Part shown: piece after piece, positions 22,525-27,031 of the stretch
How positions within the stretch are numbered: position 1 is the stretch's first letter
Layout of the letters: the number at the start of each line of letters is the position of its first letter
DNA from: DAISJM01 sp036821485
Lineage (GTDB): Bacteria > Verrucomicrobiota > Kiritimatiellia > CAIQIC01 > JAGNIJ01
Assembly (NCBI GenBank): GCA_036821485.1
Contig: DAISJM010000048.1
Location: 1 to 27,031 of the forward strand
Direction of reading: 5' to 3'
Length of the DNA: 27,031 nucleotides
Made by a program: the position numbers and the translations under genes
Notes under the pieces: model-generated
Databases searched by the model: none
Seen by the model: only the letters and a program-made list of their open reading frames with translations
Told to the model about the DNA's origin: nothing

Positions 22525-23903
22525 GGTTGCCCCCCATCCTGGGGAGCGGGGGAGAGCGACGCGTCAGGCTCCAAAACGGCTGGCCGGAGAAGCTGCTCCC
22601 AGCGTGAGTGTTTCCAGGGATCCTGCAAGGCATCCCATGCGTTGAATGAGCCCAAGAGCGTGAGCATGACAAAGACCGCGACAGACCGCCGTGAGAAGCG
22701 ACGATCCAGCCAAACCGCGGTAAACAGAAAGAAGAGGGGCATGACACCCACCATCCAGCGGAGACCGACACAGACGCCGCCGTAGTTCCGAGAGCGCATG
22801 GCGATCAGTCCCACGAGTATGACGGAGGGCGCCAGGACAAGAAGCGCTTCCGGCAGCCGCGTGCAACGCTTCCTCACGCAGCGGACAGCTTGCCACACAC
22901 CAAGCAGAAGAATCGGCGTCATGGAGAATAGGCCGTGATGACCGAGCAGGATATTGAAGACATAAAGAGGCTTTGGATCACGCATGCCCTCCAACCCCAT
23001 CTTCCTCAGGAGCTCCGGCGTTACATGCCCTTGGGCATCGAGCAGCGGCTTCCAGAAAGAGCCGGGGTAGTTGTAAAGTTCCCGCCTTCCGTACACCGGG
23101 AGAAACGATCCCGTGATGGCGTGGTTCAGGACAAAATGGGAGGCCAGCGGAATGATGAAGACAGGCAGGGAGAACAGCAGCGTCCTTCGCCAATTCCCGG
23201 CCAGAAGATAAATCATGAAGCCGATCGCAAACGGAGCCAGGGCAATATCCAGCACCGGAGTCAGTCCGGCCCAGAGTCCGACAAGCATCCAGTGATGAAC
23301 ACCCGCTGCGGGTTGGCGTGTGCGCATGGCGTGGTAGAAGGCGCCCATCACGGCCAGCGCCCCGGGAACATGGTTGTTGATGCCCGTGGCATAGCCGAGC
23401 CCCAGATTGCCGACGCCGATGGCAAGCATGCCGAGCGCCAGCGCCGCGGGCCGACGAATGCAAAGCCTCAGCGAGAGGAAGAAGTAGACCAGCAGAAGCA
23501 TGTACGGAAGCACACCCGTCACGACGCTCACAAAGTAGATGCTCAGGGCCTCATCGTTCGCAAATGTCCTGCCCGTACATTCGGCAAACACGCGGTAGGC
23601 CAGTGCGGCGGCGGAAGAGAGCAGGGGGGGCTTGGTCGAAAGGAAATGCCCGTTCAGACGAACCTTGTCGATCGTACCCACGTAGCGGCTGCGATCGATA
23701 TGAAACGTACCGTAATGCGCCAGACACTCGATGGTCGCGAGCCTGCTGTCGGTGTTGGCGGAGGTCGACTGGCGTTGTGCAAAAACGATCAGGAGGACAA
23801 GATTGAGCAGGAGGACACCGAGAACGGTGGCCTTCGTCCACCCAGGCAGCGTGGCCGTCACTGAAGCGAACCGCGCCTGTTCATCTGATTCACCGTGCGA
23901 CAT
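22521..23903 (-). CDS. Polytopic membrane protein, GT39/GT-C-like
   Basis: The 460-residue product starts with a soluble head, then a membrane helix (ATVLGVLLLNLVLLIVFA) and about ten further hydrophobic segments. A periplasmic-type loop after helix 1 holds NTDSRLATIECLAHYGTF and GHFLSTKPPLLS, which recall the D-x-x and KPP motifs of GT39 and ArnT-like glycosyltransferases that use polyprenyl-phosphate sugars at the outer face of the inner membrane. A distal RSRNYGGVCVGLRW segment is also typical of such proteins in Planctomycetes-type genomes. The family is inferred by motif only. It heads the three-gene minus-strand group. Confidence 0.75.
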   Translation of the reverse strand: MSHGESDEQARFASVTATLPGWTKATVLGVLLLNLVLLIVFAQRQSTSANTDSRLATIECLAHYGTFHIDRSRYVGTIDKVRLNGHFLSTKPPLLSSAAALAYRVFAECTGRTFANDEALSIYFVSVVTGVLPYMLLLVYFFLSLRLCIRRPAALALGMLAIGVGNLGLGYATGINNHVPGALAVMGAFYHAMRTRQPAAGVHHWMLVGLWAGLTPVLDIALAPFAIGFMIYLLAGNWRRTLLFSLPVFIIPLASHFVLNHAITGSFLPVYGRRELYNYPGSFWKPLLDAQGHVTPELLRKMGLEGMRDPKPLYVFNILLGHHGLFSMTPILLLGVWQAVRCVRKRCTRLPEALLVLAPSVILVGLIAMRSRNYGGVCVGLRWMVGVMPLFFLFTAVWLDRRFSRRSVAVFVMLTLLGSFNAWDALQDPWKHSRWEQLLRPAVLEPDASLSPAPQDGGQP

Positions 23904-24040
23904 GGGGCACGATTATGCGTTGCTGCGCGCGATGGTAAAGTAAGAACTGCTCGGCCAAGGCTATCGGGCGGGGCGCTATTGTGTCGTGGAATACCCCGCT
24001 TCGAATCGCGGACATGCTTTTCGATTGTTCGTTTGTGTCC

Positions 24041-24062
24041 GTAGCGCTACCTTTGGCGCTAC
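24041..24062 (+). promoter_or_regulatory. Inverted repeat in the leader of the exported zinc-ribbon gene
   Basis: gtagcgc (24041-24047) and gcgctac (24056-24062) form a 7-bp stem, and the first half is within the self-palindrome gtagcgctac. It ends just before the ribosome site gggaggg and could gate initiation or be an operator. Confidence 0.4.
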
Positions 24063-24077
24063 AGGGAGGGTCAAAGG

Positions 24078-24791
24078 ATGAGAACTCGACGTGCCGCAAT
24101 GTGGTGGTGTGTGGTAGCTGCTATCCTGCTTGGACACGGGGTATCCCTCGGCAAGGACATCGACCTGACGGCGCTCACACAAGAGACACAGAAGATGTCT
24201 CAGAAGCCCAACGAGATGACGATGGCGTGGTGGATACCCGAGGAATTCTGGGCCGCCAGCCTGTCACAGAATCCAGACGTCACGGCCGCCCAGACGGAGG
24301 AGTTCCTCCGGGTCATTCGCCCCTACACAATGGTCGTGGTCGTCGATGGCACCTTGGGCGCATTTGGAGGAGTGACGTATAAGTCAGAGGACTACATCCG
24401 CGCCAACACGCGGCTCGTGGATGCGCAGAACAAGACCTATGCGCCGCGAACAGCGGAAGAGGTCGATGCAGACACCCTGAACATGCTGCAGATGATGAAG
24501 CCCATCTTCGTCAACATGCTTGGGCCCATGGGACAGAACATGCACTTTGTCCTGTTCCCGGCAAAGACAGAGAGCGGCTTACCGATAGCCGACGCCAAGG
24601 GTAAAGGACAATTCAAGGTGACGCTGGGCAGCAAGGAGTTCAAATGGAGGCTCCCGCTGGATTCAGTCCTGCCTGCTCAGGTATGCACCAAGTGCAAGCA
24701 GGAGTGCAAGGGGTCCTGGTTCTTCTGCCCTTGGTGTGGAACAAAGCTGGGAGAAGAAACCGCCAAGCAACCCGCACCTGCGACCAAGTAG
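24078..24791 (+). CDS. Exported protein with C-terminal zinc ribbon
   Basis: I do not recognise this 237-residue protein by family. It has a signal peptide (basic MRTRR, then AAMWWCVVAAILLGHGVSLG, with cleavage around residue 25) and a central domain of mixed character with FVLFPAK. A short tail carries four cysteines in two CxxC pairs (C203/C206 and C217/C220) plus C210, consistent with a zinc ribbon. The start is well supported by gggaggg eight bases upstream. Zinc ribbons are normally cytoplasmic, so their presence on an exported protein is unusual. The glycosyltransferase gene follows 30 bases later, possibly in the same operon. Confidence 0.75.
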   Translation: MRTRRAAMWWCVVAAILLGHGVSLGKDIDLTALTQETQKMSQKPNEMTMAWWIPEEFWAASLSQNPDVTAAQTEEFLRVIRPYTMVVVVDGTLGAFGGVTYKSEDYIRANTRLVDAQNKTYAPRTAEEVDADTLNMLQMMKPIFVNMLGPMGQNMHFVLFPAKTESGLPIADAKGKGQFKVTLGSKEFKWRLPLDSVLPAQVCTKCKQECKGSWFFCPWCGTKLGEETAKQPAPATK

Positions 24792-24821
24792 AGCGGATGG
24801 CAGCAGAAGGGAACTCGACGA

Positions 24822-25781
24822 ATGGCCGCAAACGCAACGACACCGGTGATATCCGTGGTGGTTCCTCTCTTGGACGAAGAGGGCAGCCTGGTTGAACTGG
24901 CCGAGAGTCTTGAGCTTGTACTGTCGTCAACGAATCAGTCCTACGAGGTCATATTCGTTGATGACGGGTCGACAGACGGATCCTTCGGCATCCTCGAAGA
25001 GCAAACGCGCCGGTTCCCCTCCATGACCGTCATACAATTGAGGAAAAACTTCGGCAAGACCACTGCTCTGGATGTCGGCTTCAAACTGGCCAAGGGGCAA
25101 GTCATTGTTACGCTCGACGCCGACCTGCAGGATGATCCCGGGGAGATCCCAAGACTGCTCGCCGAGTTGGACAAGGGTGCTGACCTTGTCGTGGGGTGGA
25201 AGAAGGACCGGCAGGACCCTTGGCACAAGACGCTCCCGTCAAAGCTCTTCAACTTGGTGACGTCGGCGGTGGCCAGAATTCGCCTGCACGACTTCAACTG
25301 CGGGCTGAAGGCCTATCGCAGGGAAGTCATCGAGAACATTCAGCTTTATGGCCAGATGCATCGCTACATACCGGCGCTGGCCCACTGGAAGGGCTTCCGC
25401 GTAGCGGAGATCCCTGTACGCCATCATCCGCGCAAGCACGGGCACTCGAAATTCGGTGCTGCGCGCTATTTCCACGGGTTCTACGATCTTCTCACGGTGG
25501 CCTTTATCACCAAGTACGCGGGCCGGCCGATGCACTTCTTTGGGAAGGTAGGACTGGCGCTCATCGTGGCGGGTCTTGGTATCTGCACCTACCTTTCTGT
25601 GCTCAAGCTTCGCGGAGCCTTCATCGCATTCCGGCCTCTGCTGACGCTCGGGGTTCTGCTGCTCATCCTCGGCGTGCTGTTCCTGTCGACAGGGCTTCTC
25701 GGCGAGATGATTCTGTATCTCTTCCGCACCCGCGAGCGACGGATTGCCGGGCATTTGATCAAATCTACCGTCGGTCGATAG
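24822..25781 (+). CDS. DPM1/GtrB/ArnC-type membrane glycosyltransferase (GT2)
   Basis: A 319-residue enzyme that moves a sugar from a nucleotide donor to a polyprenyl phosphate on the cytoplasmic face. The GT2 domain shows ISVVVPLLDEEGSL, VIFVDDGSTDGS, LRKNFGKTTAL and TLDADLQDDP, the last being the metal-binding DxD region. DFNCGLKAYRREV and the RHHPRKHGHSKFG segment are typical of the GtrB/ArnC group. Two C-terminal membrane helices follow (about 235-255 and 270-295). It starts 30 bases after the zinc-ribbon gene and ends in a clear terminator. It may supply the lipid-linked sugar for the GT39-like protein; this is inference. Confidence 0.92.
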   Translation: MAANATTPVISVVVPLLDEEGSLVELAESLELVLSSTNQSYEVIFVDDGSTDGSFGILEEQTRRFPSMTVIQLRKNFGKTTALDVGFKLAKGQVIVTLDADLQDDPGEIPRLLAELDKGADLVVGWKKDRQDPWHKTLPSKLFNLVTSAVARIRLHDFNCGLKAYRREVIENIQLYGQMHRYIPALAHWKGFRVAEIPVRHHPRKHGHSKFGAARYFHGFYDLLTVAFITKYAGRPMHFFGKVGLALIVAGLGICTYLSVLKLRGAFIAFRPLLTLGVLLLILGVLFLSTGLLGEMILYLFRTRERRIAGHLIKSTVGR

Positions 25782-25805
25782 TCTTGAGGCTTCGTTTCCG
25801 GCACC

Positions 25806-25843
25806 GCGCGCTGAATAGAAATTCACTTCAGCCGCGCTTTTTT
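25806..25843 (+). terminator. Rho-independent terminator after the GT2 gene
   Basis: gcgcgctgaa (25806-25815) pairs with ttcagccgcgc (25827-25837), with one bulged base. It is followed by six T residues (25838-25843). Confidence 0.75.
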
Positions 25844-25845
25844 CA

Positions 25846-25874
25846 TTGCGCTGAGGCGGCTGCTTCGCTACTAA
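25846..25874 (+). promoter_or_regulatory. Possible promoter for tRNA-Lys
   Basis: TTGCGC (25846-25851), a 17-base spacer, TACTAA (25869-25874), seven bases before the tRNA. The -10 match is weak. Confidence 0.4.
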
Positions 25875-25881
25875 CGACCCC

Positions 25882-25957
<76 letters not shown>

Positions 25958-25963
25958 GTTCTT

Positions 25964-25995
25964 GCCCCGGTCCGAAAGGGCCGGGGCTTTTCTTT
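25964..25995 (+). terminator. Rho-independent terminator after tRNA-Lys
   Basis: gccccggtcc and gggccggggc form a 10-bp stem with one G-T pair around a gaaa tetraloop, then ttttcttt. It begins six bases after the tRNA end. Confidence 0.85.
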
Positions 25996-26019
25996 CAAAG
26001 GGGTTCAGGTAGGTGGGTT

Positions 26020-26610
26020 TCACTTCCACTTGATGCTGCAGCCCATCGGATTGGTGTTGGGAACCCGCACGGGTTCGCCGGCAAGGACGTTTCGAATGGC
26101 GTTCCTGAGATCCTTTGACTTCACGGCATCGGGATTCTTCCAATTATCGTCGATCCGACCCTCATAGACCAACTTCCTCTCACCGTTGAAGAGAAAGATG
26201 TGTGGTGTGCAAACCGCCCCGTAGGCTTTGGCCACAGACTGATTCTCATCGCGCAAGTAGGGGAACGGCAATGCCTTCTCCTGGGCGCGCACCTTCATCT
26301 TCTCGAAGCCGTCCTCGGGATAACTCAATGCGTCATTGGAATTGATGGCAACAAATGCAACGCCCTTCGGGCTGAACTCACGCGCAAGCGCGATGAATCT
26401 ATCCTCGTAGGCCTGTGCGTAGGGACAATGATTACAGGTAAATGAGATCACCACAGCCTTTGCGCCGGCGAAAGAGCTAAGGCTGTACGACTTTCCATCC
26501 GTCGCGGGCAGATTCACGAAATCCGGAGCCTTGGCTCCGATGGGTAGAGTTTCCGGCCCACTTTGTGTCACCAGCGCCATGATCGTAGCTCCTAGAATGA
26601 TAGGGTTCAT
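26020..26610 (-). CDS. Thioredoxin-fold redoxin protein (AhpC/TSA-like)
   Basis: A 196-residue protein with a thioredoxin-type active site CNHC (C59, C62) in VISFTCNHCPYAQAYEDR, preceded by APDFVNLPATDGKSYSLSSF. Further family markers are the VCTPHIFLF segment holding the cis-Pro, and a conserved NPMGCSIKW tail. The first 20 residues are mildly hydrophobic, consistent with a signal peptide, but the charge is weak. I use ATG 26610 because AGAAGG lies five bases upstream; the GTG two codons earlier has no spacing for a ribosome site. It is probably a monocistronic thiol-disulfide oxidoreductase or peroxidase-like protein; activity is uncertain. Confidence 0.87.
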   Translation of the reverse strand: MNPIILGATIMALVTQSGPETLPIGAKAPDFVNLPATDGKSYSLSSFAGAKAVVISFTCNHCPYAQAYEDRFIALAREFSPKGVAFVAINSNDALSYPEDGFEKMKVRAQEKALPFPYLRDENQSVAKAYGAVCTPHIFLFNGERKLVYEGRIDDNWKNPDAVKSKDLRNAIRNVLAGEPVRVPNTNPMGCSIKWK

Positions 26611-26632
26611 CCGCACCTTCTTTGTTCATGAT

Positions 26633-26660
26633 ACCGTATCACAAGATGGCAGGAGTTCAA
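26633..26660 (-). promoter_or_regulatory. Possible promoter for the redoxin gene
   Basis: On the minus strand TTGAAC (26660-26655), 16 bases, TACGGT (26638-26633). The -10 lies within an 11-base palindrome (gatac-c-gtatc, 26630-26640) that could be an operator. By-eye call only. Confidence 0.35.
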
Positions 26661-26719
26661 ATGCACCGGCAAAATGGAGGGCGCGCTTTGTGCTGGAACT
26701 CGGTAAGTCGGCAGGGATT

Positions 26720-26794
26720 TGGAGCGAGCGAAGGGATTCGAACCCTCGACCCTCACCTTGGCAAGGTGACGCTCTACCACTGAGCTACGCTCGC
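26720..26794 (-). tRNA. tRNA-Gly, anticodon GCC
   Basis: On the minus strand the acceptor gcgagcg pairs fully with cgctcgc, the discriminator is T and CCA is encoded (26722-26720). The D-arm is gctcagtggtagagc. The anticodon stem caccttgccaaggtg has GCC at 26762-26760, reading GGY glycine codons. Confidence 0.95.
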
Positions 26795-26907
26795 TTCCGC
26801 AAAACGGGCTAGACTATGTCCGCATCAGAACGTTTTTTCAATACCTAATTCTTCTGTGCCGCATTTTGTTTGCCGCGGAAGGAATTAGCACGTAATAAAG
26901 ACAGCCT

Positions 26908-27031
26908 GTGATTGCCCCCCGCAAAGAGACCGATCCGGTGCCCGGCTTGAACATCGGCACTGAGACGGATGCGTTCTTCCAGCCCGGAGGCCGACTGGCC
27001 CAGGCCTGTAGCACGGATGAATTCCCATTCG
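26908..27031 (+). CDS. Start of a possible DinG-like helicase (partial)
   Basis: An open frame from GTG 26908 runs off the window edge after 41 codons. An in-frame TAA pair just upstream (around 26893-26898) excludes an earlier start. The visible stretch includes FFQPGGRLAQACSTDEF, which resembles the short lead of DinG/XPD-type DNA helicases before the Q-motif (F..GG.L..... then E.R..Q). Too little is present to see Walker motifs. The ribosome site is weak (aaag), so a later start is also possible. Treat the function as tentative; another protein is quite possible. Confidence 0.45.
   Translation, partial: MIAPRKETDPVPGLNIGTETDAFFQPGGRLAQACSTDEFPF

Noticed and set aside
22935..23864. 309-residue plus-strand open frame opposite the membrane protein
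   Set aside because: It is antisense to a hydrophobic membrane protein with recognisable motifs. The composition (Gln, Arg, His, Gly) is typical of antisense noise.
25964..25995. Terminator for the redoxin gene on the minus strand
   Set aside because: The T-run follows the stem only on the plus strand. On the minus strand the stem is followed by caagaactgg, so it serves the tRNA-Lys transcript.

Overview
This is a bacterial chromosomal window with high GC content and dense coding on both strands. Three observations point to a Gram-negative of the PVC superphylum or a neighbour, with Kiritimatiellota, Lentisphaerota or Verrucomicrobiota as my best guesses. These are a KDO-pathway arabinose-5-phosphate isomerase, two pseudopilin-like proteins of the H-X9-DG type, and long purine-rich interspersed repeats of the kind seen in those genomes. 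The phylum call is inference; no rRNA gene is present to settle it.

Layout. 1-641 is non-coding, purine-rich and built of imperfect direct repeats. 642-1613 (-) is kdsD. 1614-2226 is a second repeat block that includes a row of T5CCAA/TTGGA5 palindromes. 2227-3963 (-) is cstA. 4115-5410 (+) holds two pseudopilin-like genes. 5437-6732 (-) is an rRNA m5C methyltransferase. 6859-9287 (+) is a double-domain nucleoside diphosphate kinase followed by an aspartate aminotransferase. 9294-11006 (+) is a large lipoprotein. A tRNA-Leu(TAG) follows, then an acetolactate decarboxylase with a lipoprotein-type leader.

12076-23903 is a surface-glycan or glycolipid-type accessory block of nine genes in three transcription units. 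The first (-) is a B12-binding-type radical SAM protein overlapping a family-4 glycosyltransferase. The second (+) is a glycosyltransferase-2/pyruvyltransferase fusion, a sulfatase-fold enzyme with Thr in place of the usual Cys, a PaaK/CapK-like adenylate-forming ligase and a U32-like cysteine protein. The third (-) is a GT39-like membrane protein, a sulfotransferase and a ThiH/HydG-like radical SAM protein. Overlapping stops and starts and head-to-head or tail-to-tail packing suggest these units act together to build and decorate an envelope polymer or lipid. The product is unknown, and this block is the best candidate in the window for an undescribed system.

24078-25781 (+) holds an exported zinc-ribbon protein and a DPM1/GtrB-type glycosyltransferase ending at a clear terminator. 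tRNA-Lys(CTT) with its own terminator, a thioredoxin-fold protein (-), tRNA-Gly(GCC) (-) and the start of a possible DinG-like helicase running off the end complete the window.
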